Source: an uncultured Clostridia bacterium
Lineage (GTDB): Bacteria > Bacillota > Clostridia > Christensenellales > Borkfalkiaceae
Direction: 5' to 3'
Assembly: GCA_944368925.1 (NCBI GenBank)
Contig: CALVXG010000004.1
Span: 124,001 to 188,000 of the forward strand
DNA: 64,000 bases
Below are positions 16,927 through 25,745 of this stretch, piece by piece. The position numbers and the translations under genes were made by a program. Below the pieces are notes generated by a model. The model saw nothing but the letters and a program-made list of their open reading frames with translations, ran no database searches and was not told where the DNA came from. How positions within the stretch are numbered: the first letter of the stretch is position 1; the number at the start of each line of letters is the position of its first letter.

Positions 16927-16957
16927 TTCACAAATGTTAAATATAAATATATGTGAA
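16927..16957. promoter_or_regulatory. Candidate MarR operator
   Basis: TTCACA (16927-16932) and TGTGAA (16952-16957) are inverted around an AT-rich centre between the two divergent promoters. It also contains repeated AAATGTT. The assignment as a MarR site is inference. Confidence 0.4.
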
Positions 16958-16961
16958 ATGT

Positions 16962-16991
16962 TTGACAGAAGTGCGGCGGGCGTGCTATAAT
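16962..16991 (+). promoter_or_regulatory. Promoter of the ABC exporter pair
   Basis: TTGACA (16962-16967), an 18-base spacer ending TGC, TATAAT (16986-16991). A consensus promoter with an extended -10, so a repressor would be needed for control. Confidence 0.85.
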
Positions 16992-17032
16992 TTGCAACGA
17001 GTAAAAAACGAGAGAATTTCAAAGAGGTATAC

Positions 17033-18826
17033 ATGCTTAGGGTTTTTAAAACTTTGAAATGGAAGGAGTGGATCTACATATTGTTGGGGGTAGGGTTCAT
17101 CATACTGCAGGTATGGCTGGATCTGACGATGCCCGACTATATGGAAGAGATCACGAAACTTGCGGTTTCGGGCGCGGCGACGGGCGGAGAGATCTGGAAG
17201 AACGGAGCTTTAATGCTCGGCTGTGCGCTGGGGAGTGCGGGAAGTTCGATGCTGGTCGGGTATTTTGCGGCGCGGATCGCGGCGGCGGTGTCGTTCCGTC
17301 TGCGGAGCGCGGTATTCGGGCAGGTGGAAAATTTTTCGATGGAGGAGATCAACCGTTTTTCGACGGCGTCTCTCATCACGCGCACGACAAACGATATTCA
17401 GCAAGTGCAGATGGTGATATCGATGGGATTGCAGATCATGGTCAAGTCGCCGATTTTGGCGGTGTGGGCGATCTGCAAGATCCTCGCGCGCAACTGGCAG
17501 TGGTCGGTATCGACGGCGGTGGCGGTCGGGGTGATGGTCGTCATGCTTTTGTTTATTTTCCTGGCGGTGTTTCCGAAATTCCGGCTGGTGCAGAAGCTGA
17601 CGGACAATCTCAACGGCGTGACGCGGGAGAATCTGACGGGCGTGCGCGTGGTGCGCGCGTACAACGCGGAGGAATACCAGCAGAAAAAGTTTGAGAAAGC
17701 GAACCGGGATCTTACGAAAACGCAGCTGTTCACGTCGCGGGCGATGGCGATCATGATGCCGATGATGACGATGATCATGAGCGGGCTGACGCTTGCGATC
17801 TACTGGGTGGGCGCGTATCTGATCGACGATCTTCCGACGGGGGCGGAGCGTTACGAGACGTTTGCGCAGATGTCGGCGTTTTCGGGGTATTCGATGCAGG
17901 TCGTGGCGGCGTTCATGATGCTGGCGATGATCTTTATCATATTGCCGCGCGCGATGGTATCGGTGCGGCGTATCGGCGAGGTTCTGGACACGAAGACGAG
18001 CATTTCCGACGGAAAACTTTCGGCATCGCCGAAGGGTGCCGAGGGCACGGTGGAATTTCGGAACGTATCGTTCAAATATCCCGACGCGTCCGAATATGTG
18101 CTGAAAAATCTGTCGTTCAAGGCGGAAAAGGGGCAGACGGTCGCGTTTATCGGGTCGACGGGCAGCGGAAAAACGACGGCGGTCAACCTTGTGCCGCGTT
18201 TTTACGACGCGACGGAAGGAGAGATCCTGGTCGACGGCGTGAACGTGAAAGAATATACGCTGCGCGCGTTGCACGATAAGATCGGGTATGTGCCGCAGCG
18301 CGCGGTGCTGTTTTCGGGCACGGTGGAGAGCAACGTGGCATACGGCGCGAAAGACGGCATGGAATTTACCGAAGAAGGGGTAAAGGACGCCGTGCGCATC
18401 GCGCAGGGGCAGGAATTTGTGGAAAAGATGGACGGGAGTTACCGTGCGCACATCGCGCGGGGCGGAACCAACGTTTCGGGCGGACAAAAACAGCGCATCG
18501 CGATCGCGCGGGCGGTCTGCCGCAAACCCGAGATCTACATTTTCGACGATTCGTTTTCTGCGCTCGACTACAAGACCGACCGCATGCTGCGCACCGCGTT
18601 AAAGAAGGAAACGGGCGGCGCGACGTCGCTGATCGTGGCGCAGCGGATCGGGACGATCCGCGAGGCCGATCAGATCATCGTGCTGGAAGAGGGCGAAGTT
18701 GTCGGGCAGGGAACGCACGACGAACTGATGAAGACCTGCGAAGTATACCGCGAGATCGCGTATTCGCAGCTTTCCAAGCAGGAACTGGAAGGAAACGGGG
18801 AGGTGAGCGGACATGGCGTCAACTGA
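17033..18826 (+). CDS. ABC exporter half-transporter 1
   Basis: A 597-residue fusion of a six-helix exporter membrane domain (about residues 1-320) and an ATPase. Walker A is GSTGSGKTT, the signature VSGGQKQR and Walker B IYIFDDSFSALD, where the residue after Walker B is Asp-Ser instead of Glu. This is the degenerate nucleotide-site pattern of heterodimeric exporters. The second half-transporter starts 14 bases before its stop, so they should form a heterodimer. The divergent MarR gene suggests drug, toxin or peptide export; the substrate cannot be read. Confidence 0.9.
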   Translation: MLRVFKTLKWKEWIYILLGVGFIILQVWLDLTMPDYMEEITKLAVSGAATGGEIWKNGALMLGCALGSAGSSMLVGYFAARIAAAVSFRLRSAVFGQVENFSMEEINRFSTASLITRTTNDIQQVQMVISMGLQIMVKSPILAVWAICKILARNWQWSVSTAVAVGVMVVMLLFIFLAVFPKFRLVQKLTDNLNGVTRENLTGVRVVRAYNAEEYQQKKFEKANRDLTKTQLFTSRAMAIMMPMMTMIMSGLTLAIYWVGAYLIDDLPTGAERYETFAQMSAFSGYSMQVVAAFMMLAMIFIILPRAMVSVRRIGEVLDTKTSISDGKLSASPKGAEGTVEFRNVSFKYPDASEYVLKNLSFKAEKGQTVAFIGSTGSGKTTAVNLVPRFYDATEGEILVDGVNVKEYTLRALHDKIGYVPQRAVLFSGTVESNVAYGAKDGMEFTEEGVKDAVRIAQGQEFVEKMDGSYRAHIARGGTNVSGGQKQRIAIARAVCRKPEIYIFDDSFSALDYKTDRMLRTALKKETGGATSLIVAQRIGTIREADQIIVLEEGEVVGQGTHDELMKTCEVYREIAYSQLSKQELEGNGEVSGHGVN

Positions 18827-20660
18827 GAATGCACCCCGTCGGCCGATGGGCGGCGGACACGGCCCCGGGCCGCGGATAGCGGAAAAACCGAAGAATTTCA
18901 AAAAGGCGATGGCGAAGCTCATCGGATTCATACGCCCGTATCTGGCGGCGATCGTCATAGCGCTGCTGTTTGCGGTGGCGGGCGCCGTTTTGAACCTGAT
19001 CGGGCCGAACGTTCTGAGCGATCTGACCGACGCGATCCAGGCGTCTTTCATGCAAAACGGCATGATCGGCACCTTCGAAATGGATCGAGAACGCGTTCTG
19101 ATGCTCTGCCTGCTGTTGGTGCTTCTCTACGGGGCGGGGCTGATCTGTTCGTACGTGCAGGGGCTGATCATGGCGACGGTCACGCAGAAAAACTCGAAGA
19201 ACCTGCGCACGGCCATTTCGGAAAAGATCAACCTTATCCCGCTGAGTTATTTTGATACGCACAGCATCGGCGACATTCTTTCGCGCGTGACCAACGACGT
19301 GGACATGATCGGCCAGACGCTGAACCAGTCGCTCGTCACGCTGGTCACGGCGGTCGTGACCCTTTTGGGAAGCGTGGTGATGATGTTTGTCACCGACTGG
19401 ATCATGGCGCTGACGGCGATCGCGGCGAGTCTGATCGGGTTTGTGTTCATGTTCTTCATCATGGGCAAGTCGCAGAAATACTTTGCGCGCCAACAGCGCT
19501 TTTTGGGCGAGATCAACGGGCATATCGAGGAATCGTATTCGGGCCACAACGTCGTAAAGGCGTACAACGCGGAAGACGCCGTGAAGGCGACGTTCGACCA
19601 GATCAACTATAAATTGTACCAGAGCGCGTGGAAGTCGCAGTTCTTTTCGGGAATGATGATGCCGCTCATGACCTTTGTGGGAAATCTCGGGTACGTGGCG
19701 GTCTGCGTCGTGGGCGCGGTGCTGGTCGCAAACGGGAACATCGAATTCGGCACGGTCATCGCGTTCACGCTGTACGTACGGTTGTTCACTTCGCCGCTTT
19801 CGCAGCTGGCGCAGGCGTTCACGAGCATGCAGACGGCGGCCGCGGCGAGCGAGCGCGTGTTTGAATTTCTGGACGAAAAAGAGCTCTCGGACGAGAGCGG
19901 GAAAACCAAAAAACTCTTGCCCTCCCAGGTGCGCGGCGACGTTTCGTTCGAGCACGTGCATTTCGGGTACGATCCCGACAAGATCATCATAAACGATTTC
20001 TCGGCGGAGGCGAAAGCGGGGCAGAAGATCGCGATCGTCGGGCCGACGGGCGCGGGCAAGACGACGATGGTCAACCTTTTGATGCGCTTTTACGAGATCA
20101 ACAGCGGGAGCATCAAGATCGACGGGATCCCGACGAGCGAGCTCACGCGCGAAAACGTACACGATCTGTTCTGCATGGTCTTGCAGGATACCTGGCTGTT
20201 CGACGGCACCATTCGGGAAAACGTCGTGTACAGCAAGGAGAACGTGACCGACGAAGAGGTCGTACGCGCCTGCAAGGCGGTGGGGCTGCATCACTTTATC
20301 ATGACGCTGCCCAAAGGGTACGATACGGTGCTCGACGACAAGGCGAACCTCTCGGCGGGGCAGAAACAGCTGGTCACCATCGCGCGGGCGATGATCGAAA
20401 ACGCGCCCATGCTGATCTTGGACGAGGCGACAAGCTCGGTGGATACCCGTACCGAAGAGCTCATTCAGAAAGCGATGGATAAACTGACGGTGGGGCGTAC
20501 GTCTTTCATTATCGCCCACAGGCTTTCGACGATTCGGAATGCCGATTTGATTTTGGTTATGAAGAACGGCGACATCATCGAAAAGGGCAACCACGAACAG
20601 CTGCTCGCAAAGAACGGCTTCTACGCCGATCTGTACAACTCGCAGTTCGAAAGTGTGTAA
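18813..20660 (+). CDS. ABC exporter half-transporter 2
   Basis: A 615-residue exporter half with an N-terminal glycine/proline-rich stretch, six membrane helices, and an ATPase with Walker A GPTGAGKTT, signature LSAGQKQL and Walker B MLILDEATSSVD. Here the catalytic glutamate is present, unlike in its partner, whose signature is canonical. That asymmetry is typical of TM287/288- or BmrCD-like heterodimers. The start overlaps the first gene by 14 bases. A near-perfect 21-bp hairpin with a T-run ends the operon. Confidence 0.9.
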   Translation: MASTENAPRRPMGGGHGPGPRIAEKPKNFKKAMAKLIGFIRPYLAAIVIALLFAVAGAVLNLIGPNVLSDLTDAIQASFMQNGMIGTFEMDRERVLMLCLLLVLLYGAGLICSYVQGLIMATVTQKNSKNLRTAISEKINLIPLSYFDTHSIGDILSRVTNDVDMIGQTLNQSLVTLVTAVVTLLGSVVMMFVTDWIMALTAIAASLIGFVFMFFIMGKSQKYFARQQRFLGEINGHIEESYSGHNVVKAYNAEDAVKATFDQINYKLYQSAWKSQFFSGMMMPLMTFVGNLGYVAVCVVGAVLVANGNIEFGTVIAFTLYVRLFTSPLSQLAQAFTSMQTAAAASERVFEFLDEKELSDESGKTKKLLPSQVRGDVSFEHVHFGYDPDKIIINDFSAEAKAGQKIAIVGPTGAGKTTMVNLLMRFYEINSGSIKIDGIPTSELTRENVHDLFCMVLQDTWLFDGTIRENVVYSKENVTDEEVVRACKAVGLHHFIMTLPKGYDTVLDDKANLSAGQKQLVTIARAMIENAPMLILDEATSSVDTRTEELIQKAMDKLTVGRTSFIIAHRLSTIRNADLILVMKNGDIIEKGNHEQLLAKNGFYADLYNSQFESV

Positions 20661-20666
20661 AAATAA

Positions 20667-20713
20667 AAAGCGAGGGGCACGCGCAAAGATTTGCGCGTAC
20701 CCCTCGCTTTTTT
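20667..20713 (+). terminator. Terminator of the exporter operon
   Basis: Arms 20667-20687 and 20690-20710 pair with one mismatch and are followed by TTTTTTA. Confidence 0.85.
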
Positions 20714-20816
20714 ATTGCCGCACGGCAGAGGATATCCCTGCTTTCGTCTTAATTCGGACACAACGTTGCCCGTATTTTTTGACGGCGTTTTATTTTTTAC
20801 GGCAAGGGGAGAGGCG

Positions 20817-21362
20817 TCAGCCTTTCACGCTTTTTCCCATATCGTAGGCCTGCCGCATGGCGGGCGTATTGCGCACTTCGCCCTTTTTCCATACCCCCGT
20901 CCCGTAAATGCAGCCGCATTCTTCGGGCGCGTCGAGACAGTCGGTAAAGCCGCGCAGGGTGTCGAACGTGCGCTCCATGTTCTCTGTTGTCTCGCCCGCC
21001 ATGGTAGCAATGAAATAGAATTTTTTGTTCTTTATCTCTTCGTAACGCGCGCTGCAGCGGTCGATGAGCGCTTTTAATTGGGCACAGGGCGCATAAAAGT
21101 AGACGGGCGTCGCAAGCACGATCACGTCCGCTTCCACCATCTTTTCAATAATTTCGGGCGCGTCGTCTTTTTGCGGGCAGGGTTTTCCCTGCTCCGAACA
21201 AGTGCCGCAGCCTGTGCACATCGCCACCTTTTTCTGGCGCAGGCGCACAAGCTCCGTGCGGTTTCCGCTCTCTTGCGCGCCCCGCGCGAATTCCTCGCTT
21301 AAAATTTCGCTGTTTCCGCCCGCGCGCGGCGTGGACGAAAGGATCAGTACTTTCTGACTCAT
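20817..21362 (-). CDS. NADPH-dependent FMN reductase-type flavoprotein
   Basis: A 181-residue flavodoxin-fold protein. The FMN phosphate loop is SSTPRAGGNSE at the N-terminus, and a CTGCGTCSEQGKPC cluster near residues 50-63 resembles iron-sulfur flavoproteins. ATP-type motifs are absent. It probably reduces quinones, nitro compounds or metal centres. The ATG at 21362 is preceded by AAGGAAGG; in-frame sequence further upstream crosses the promoter. Its promoter has the 19-bp spacer and dyad of MerR-controlled genes, so it is likely stress-inducible. Confidence 0.85.
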   Translation of the reverse strand: MSQKVLILSSTPRAGGNSEILSEEFARGAQESGNRTELVRLRQKKVAMCTGCGTCSEQGKPCPQKDDAPEIIEKMVEADVIVLATPVYFYAPCAQLKALIDRCSARYEEIKNKKFYFIATMAGETTENMERTFDTLRGFTDCLDAPEECGCIYGTGVWKKGEVRNTPAMRQAYDMGKSVKG

Positions 21363-21393
21363 AACGCTTTCCTTCCTTTGTGTGTTTTTCTCC

Positions 21394-21424
21394 ATTATAA
21401 ATCTTGGAGCAGGCTCCAAGTCAA
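21394..21424 (-). promoter_or_regulatory. MerR-type promoter/operator of the flavoprotein gene
   Basis: Reading leftward: TTGACT (21424-21419), a 19-base spacer, TATAAT (21399-21394). The spacer holds a perfect dyad, CTTGGAGC-AG-GCTCCAAG (21403-21420). An over-long spacer with a centred dyad is the hallmark of MerR-family activation by DNA untwisting. Confidence 0.85.
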
Positions 21425-21563
21425 GCCTTTTAAAAATTTTTTTTCGTATCCGCTTCAAAAAAACGGAAGGCGGACTGCTTCGTCCTTTCAAATAACGCCG
21501 CTCCTTAAAAAATGCAGGGGAAGGGGCAAGAAGCGGGGAGCTTCGGCATATACATAAAAAGAT

Positions 21564-22652
21564 ATGAACGGGTATTTGAAAAGAGCGGCGCATACGGTAA
21601 AATTGTCATTCACGCTGGTAGGGACGATCGTCGGGGCGGGATTTTTGTCGGGGGCGGAGCTTGTCCGCTTTTTCCCGCCCGAGGGGTATCTTTCGTATGT
21701 AATTTTGTCCGCATTGCTGTATGCGGGCTGTTTTTATCTTCTGTATCGCTGCGGTGCGAAGTACGGCGGGTTCGGCGGCACGCTGGACGCGCTGTTCGGC
21801 AGGGGCGCGCAGATCATTCGCGGGGTGCTGCTTGTCAGCTCGCTCGTCATGTGCGCGAGTATGTTTGCGGGGCTCAACGCCGCGGCGCAGGAAGGGCTGG
21901 GGTGGAAGAGTTCCCTGCCGCTCCTCTCGCTTGCGGCCTTGCCGCTCGTGTATTTTTTATCGGGAAAGGGCGTCAAAGGACTTTTCGCCGTCAACCTTGC
22001 CCTGGTGCCGTTTATCCTCGTTTTTGTGGGGTCGTATGCCGATATTTCGTACCAAGCGGGGCTGAGCGGGGACAGCGCGCAGGCGTTTTTCTGCCTTTTT
22101 TCCGTCCTCGTCTACGTGGCGATGAACTGTTTTCTGGCGGCGCCGCTCATCTGCGACGCGGGAGCGGAGGATAAGAGCGGCGGCGGAGGGTGCGTGACGG
22201 CCGCCGCGCTGATCGGATTTTGCACGGCGGTCTTGCTCTCCAACATCGCGGCGGCAGGCGAAGACGCGCAGGGCGCGCAGATGCCCTTTCTGTATGCGCT
22301 GGGCGGGGAAAAGGTGCGGATCCTGTTCACGCTCGTCTGCATTTGCGGAATTTTGACGACGCTGTTTTCTTCCTGGTATCCGCTGCACAGCGCCGTACAG
22401 GAAAAGCGGCGCGCCGAAATTTGGCGCGCCGCCCTGCTCGCGGCTGCGTTCGTGCTGTCGCTGTTCGGATTGAAACCGATTATCCGGTTTGTCTATCCGC
22501 TTGTCGGCGCGGCAGGCGCAATTTTCCTTGCGGTGTGCGCCGTGCAAAGCCGTTTACTTTTTGACGAGCCACTTTTCGGCAAGCGCGACCAGCGCGTACA
22601 TGCCCGCGGCAAGCACGCACAGGATCGCCGTTGCCGCCATCACGAGGTCTAA
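21564..22652 (+). CDS. YkvI-like multi-spanning membrane protein
   Basis: A 362-residue membrane protein with about ten hydrophobic segments. The opening TLVGTIVGAGFLSGAE is characteristic of YkvI-type proteins, distant relatives of amino-acid/sodium symporters with unknown substrate. The last 33 codons, from about 22554, lie opposite the 3' end of the converging ABC permease gene and give a basic, histidine-rich tail unlike the rest. The natural stop may have been lost, or the tail is simply an overprint. There is no terminator between the two convergent genes. The ribosome binding site is weak. Confidence 0.75.
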   Translation: MNGYLKRAAHTVKLSFTLVGTIVGAGFLSGAELVRFFPPEGYLSYVILSALLYAGCFYLLYRCGAKYGGFGGTLDALFGRGAQIIRGVLLVSSLVMCASMFAGLNAAAQEGLGWKSSLPLLSLAALPLVYFLSGKGVKGLFAVNLALVPFILVFVGSYADISYQAGLSGDSAQAFFCLFSVLVYVAMNCFLAAPLICDAGAEDKSGGGGCVTAAALIGFCTAVLLSNIAAAGEDAQGAQMPFLYALGGEKVRILFTLVCICGILTTLFSSWYPLHSAVQEKRRAEIWRAALLAAAFVLSLFGLKPIIRFVYPLVGAAGAIFLAVCAVQSRLLFDEPLFGKRDQRVHARGKHAQDRRCRHHEV

Positions 22653-23369
22653 GCGGAAAACCTGGCCGCCGTAAACGATCAGATACCCGAGCCCCGCTTT
22701 GGAAACGATGTATTCGCCCATGATCGAGCCGATCCACGCCATGCCCACGCAGATCTTCAGCATACCGATGAACTGCGGAATGGCGGAAGGAATGACGAGT
22801 TTTTGTAAGATCTGAAATTTCGTCGCGCCCATGGATTCGAGCAAGAGAATTTTGTTCTTGTCGGTCGCGAGAAATCCGCCGAGCATATTCATGACGGCGA
22901 CGATGATCCCGACCAGAACGGTCATGAACACGATGGCGGAAGACCCCGTCCCGAACCAGATGATGATGACGGGCCCGAGCGCGATCTTCGGCAGGGAATT
23001 GAGTACGACAATGTAGGGTTCCAGCACGCGGCGCGCGCTCTCGCTCCACCAAAGGAGCAGGGCGATGCTCGTGCCGAGGACGACGGCGATGGCAAAGCCC
23101 GCGAGCGTTTCCCAAAGCGTCGTGCCGATGTGGTAAAAGAGGGAGCCGTCGGAAGCGAGGCTCACGATCATTTTCCAGATGCGGGAAGGGGAGCTGATGA
23201 TGAAGGGATCGACCAGCTGCACAGCCGCGATCAGTTCCCAGATCCCGAGGATGAGGATGAGAAGCCCTGCGCGGAAGATCTGCACGAGCAGATTGCTTTT
23301 GCGCAGTTTTTTTAAGTACAGTGCATGTTCGGGTGAACATGTGCGCACGCATTGCGATGATTTTTTCAT
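22554..23369 (-). CDS. ABC importer permease (SsuC/TauC type)
   Basis: A 271-residue BPD_transp_1 permease with about six helices. The cytoplasmic coupling loop is near ESMGATKFQILQKLVIPSA, which fits nitrate/sulfonate/taurine/thiamine-precursor importers. I chose ATG 23369, preceded by GGAAGGAGTT; it overlaps the ATPase stop as ATGA. It is the third gene of a leftward binding protein-ATPase-permease operon. The 3' end overlaps the convergent YkvI-like gene by 99 bases. Confidence 0.9.
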   Translation of the reverse strand: MKKSSQCVRTCSPEHALYLKKLRKSNLLVQIFRAGLLILILGIWELIAAVQLVDPFIISSPSRIWKMIVSLASDGSLFYHIGTTLWETLAGFAIAVVLGTSIALLLWWSESARRVLEPYIVVLNSLPKIALGPVIIIWFGTGSSAIVFMTVLVGIIVAVMNMLGGFLATDKNKILLLESMGATKFQILQKLVIPSAIPQFIGMLKICVGMAWIGSIMGEYIVSKAGLGYLIVYGGQVFRLDLVMAATAILCVLAAGMYALVALAEKWLVKK

Positions 23370-24133
23370 ACGTTCAACTCCTTCCAGAGCAGTTCGAACC
23401 ATTTGGAAAACTGCGGCGATTCGCGGCGCTTCAGGGGTACGGCGTTCCCGAAGAGAAGCTCATGCGCGGCGACGACTTTCGCGGGCCGCCTGCTCAGCAC
23501 GAAAATGCGGTCGGCGACGGAGATCGCCTCCGAAATGTCGTGCGTGACCAGAATGGCCGTCTTTTTTTCGCTTCGGATGATGTTGTATACGTCGTCGCAG
23601 ACGGAGAGCCGCGTCTGGTAATCGAGCGCGGAAAATGGTTCGTCGAGCAGGAGAATGTCCGGCTGTGCCGCCAGCGTGCGTATGAGCGCCGCGCGCTGGC
23701 GCATTCCGCCCGAAAGCTGGTCGGGCATATGCTTCAAAAATCCGCCCAGTCCGTATTTTTCCGCAAGCGCCAGCGCGCGCTTGCGGTTTGCGGGCGTGTC
23801 GATCTTCTTGATCTCCAGCGGCAGAAATATGTTCTGCTCCACCGTCCGCCACGGGAAAAGTTCGTCCTTTTGCAGCATATATCCGAAACACGCCATGCCG
23901 CGCCGTACCTCTTCGCCGCGCACCCGCACGCTTCCCTCCGACGGCGACAAAAGTCCCGCAGCAAGGGAGAGCACGGTCGTCTTTCCGCAACCCGAAGGCC
24001 CGATCACCGCGATGAATTCGCCTTCGTTCACGCTGAAACTCATGCCGTCCGCGGCGAGCGTTTCGCCTGTCTTCGTGTGATAGATCATGCGCACGCTGTC
24101 AAATTCAAGTATAGGGTTGCCCTGTTGTTTCAT
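23366..24133 (-). CDS. ABC importer ATPase (SsuB/TauB type)
   Basis: A 255-residue ATPase with Walker A GPSGCGKTT, Q-loop YMLQKDELFPW, signature LSGGMRQR and Walker B ILLLDEPFSALD followed by VTHD. The set matches nitrate/sulfonate/THI5-type importers. AGAGGAAACACCA precedes the ATG. It lies between the binding protein and permease genes and is separated from the former by a hairpin that may reduce its expression relative to the binding protein. Confidence 0.92.
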   Translation of the reverse strand: MKQQGNPILEFDSVRMIYHTKTGETLAADGMSFSVNEGEFIAVIGPSGCGKTTVLSLAAGLLSPSEGSVRVRGEEVRRGMACFGYMLQKDELFPWRTVEQNIFLPLEIKKIDTPANRKRALALAEKYGLGGFLKHMPDQLSGGMRQRAALIRTLAAQPDILLLDEPFSALDYQTRLSVCDDVYNIIRSEKKTAILVTHDISEAISVADRIFVLSRRPAKVVAAHELLFGNAVPLKRRESPQFSKWFELLWKELNV

Positions 24134-24166
24134 TGGTGTTTCCTCTCTGTTTTAAAAAACTTCTGC

Positions 24167-24199
24167 CCCGCCGCGCGGACAAAACGTCCGCGCGGCGGG
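24167..24199 (-). terminator. Intercistronic hairpin between binding protein and ATPase genes
   Basis: A 14-bp perfect stem (24167-24180 with 24186-24199), with TTTTTT a few bases downstream on the minus strand. It is likely a partial terminator that favours the binding protein. Confidence 0.6.
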
Positions 24200-24204
24200 C
24201 AGCG

Positions 24205-25212
24205 TTATTTGTTTAGTTGCGCGTAGATTTTCGAAGAATAGGACGTGTCGACCAGTTCGGAAAGCGTCACCCGCTTTTCCAGCTCGCCCGCATTGTCTAT
24301 GATGTCCTGCAGACGGTTGAACGCGTCTTCGGTCATGGTCATGTCTTCCTGCCACGCGTCGATCGCCTTATAACTGTCCAGCGACGTCTCGATCGAGGAA
24401 ACTTCCGTGCCGTCAAAATACGGTTTCAAGAGCTCCGCCGCGGCCGCGCTGTCCGTATCGTTGATATAGGCGATCCCTTTCATCACCGCGCGCAAAAATC
24501 CTTCGATCACGCCTTCGTTTTCGGAAATGTATTTTTCCCGCGCGATGAAACAGGTGTAGGGCACCTCGCCCGACGCTTCGCCCACGGAAGCCACCACGTA
24601 CCCTTTGCCCGCTTTTTCGTATTCGGACGCCACAGGCTCGAACATCGTGCAGTAATCGGCCGTCCCGCCTTCGAACGCGGCGGTCATGTTGTTGAAGTTG
24701 ACGTCATAATTCATGTAAACGTTTTCGCCGTCCGTAAGCCCGTTTTCGTTGAGAATGTACTCAAAGGTCATGGCAGGTACCCCGCCTTTGCGTCCCGCCA
24801 GGATCTCTTTGCCCGCAAGACTCGTCGCCCAATCGAACGTGTCCGCCTCGTCGACGCGCGACACGAGGAAGGACCCGTCCCGCTTGGTCAGCTGTCCGAA
24901 AACGGTCGGCACGTTGTTCGATCCCCCGATCAGAACGTACAGCGCCGCTTCCGGCCCGCAGAATCCTATGTCCGCACTTCCCGAAAGCACCGCCGCCATC
25001 ACGTTGTCCGCGCCGCCGCCGTTGGAAAGATCGATCTCAATGTTTTCCTCTTCAAAATAACCGAGCGCTTCCGCCGCATACATCGGCGCGTAAAACACCG
25101 AATGCGTCACTTCGCTCAGCCGTATCTTCGTCGCGCCCGTTTCGCTCTCGCAGGCCGCTAAGGGCAGGATCGCGAACAGGGCGCCGAGCAGTACCGTCAG
25201 TATCTTTTTCAT
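24205..25212 (-). CDS. NMT1/THI5-like substrate-binding lipoprotein
   Basis: A 335-residue lipoprotein with signal peptide and lipobox LAAC (cysteine near residue 21). The mature protein opens with SEVTHSVFYAPMYAAEALGYF and has GSADIGFCGPEAAL, typical of the nitrate/sulfonate/thiamine-pyrimidine binding family. The ligand cannot be told from sequence; no thi, ssu or nrt genes are adjacent and I saw no TPP riboswitch upstream. It leads the importer operon, with GGGAGAGG before the ATG. Confidence 0.88.
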   Translation of the reverse strand: MKKILTVLLGALFAILPLAACESETGATKIRLSEVTHSVFYAPMYAAEALGYFEEENIEIDLSNGGGADNVMAAVLSGSADIGFCGPEAALYVLIGGSNNVPTVFGQLTKRDGSFLVSRVDEADTFDWATSLAGKEILAGRKGGVPAMTFEYILNENGLTDGENVYMNYDVNFNNMTAAFEGGTADYCTMFEPVASEYEKAGKGYVVASVGEASGEVPYTCFIAREKYISENEGVIEGFLRAVMKGIAYINDTDSAAAAELLKPYFDGTEVSSIETSLDSYKAIDAWQEDMTMTEDAFNRLQDIIDNAGELEKRVTLSELVDTSYSSKIYAQLNK

Positions 25213-25624
25213 GAAAAACCTCTCCCGAATATAAAGTCTGATATTTCATTGTATGCAACAGGTTCCGATTTTGTTTTGCAAAACCAGCCCCGCTTCCCGC
25301 TTTTTTCAAGCCGCGCGGAAAGTTAAATTTCCGCGCGGAAAAGATCGCCCGCGCGAAAAGGCGGATCGCCCGCATAGCATTCGGCAAGCCTTTCGCCTGC
25401 CCCAAACTGCGCGGCGGCCGCCTTAAAAGGAGGCCGCCGATTTTTTCTTTGAAAAATGGCGGGGCGCCCGCCGCAAGACATTCCAAAAGGCGGGGAGCGG
25501 TTTGCGAGGGATGCTGCGCGCGCGGAAAGAGCGGGAGGAGGAAAAGGGAGCGTTTTAAAAGCGCGGGAAAGGGAAAAAGGCGGAGAAAAAATGCGAAGGA
25601 TCGCGGCGGAAAATCGAAAATAGA
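25213..25624. other. Divergent intergenic region with hairpins
   Basis: Between the importer and valS. It contains an 11-bp hairpin (25311-25338) and a terminator-like hairpin (25411-25447, with one internal mismatch, followed by TTTTTTCTTT on the plus strand) with no gene upstream to terminate. No T-box or other riboswitch consensus was found. Confidence 0.5.
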
Positions 25625-25653
25625 TTGACAATTTGCGAGCGATTTATTATAAT
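25625..25653 (+). promoter_or_regulatory. Promoter of valS
   Basis: TTGACA (25625-25630), 17 bases, TATAAT (25648-25653). It gives a leader of about 86 bases that ends in a 9-bp hairpin (25706-25731) touching the ribosome binding site. Confidence 0.85.
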
Positions 25654-25745
25654 GATTTTTGCGATTATAATGGGGAAAAGGCGCGGTCGGCGCGCCAGAA
25701 ATATTTTTTGCCGTTGGGTGAGACGGCAAAAGGGAAGGTTTGCTT

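Noticed and set aside
17210..20594. Long minus-strand frames opposite the ABC exporters
   Set aside because: Mirror frames of genuine ABC genes with no motifs or ribosome binding sites.
25213..25660. TPP or T-box riboswitch upstream of the importer or valS
   Set aside because: No T-box GGTGG-type or TPP CTGAGA-type core was found by eye; only simple hairpins.
25665..25670. Second TATAAT before valS
   Set aside because: No suitable -35; the upstream TTGACA-N17-TATAAT is much better.
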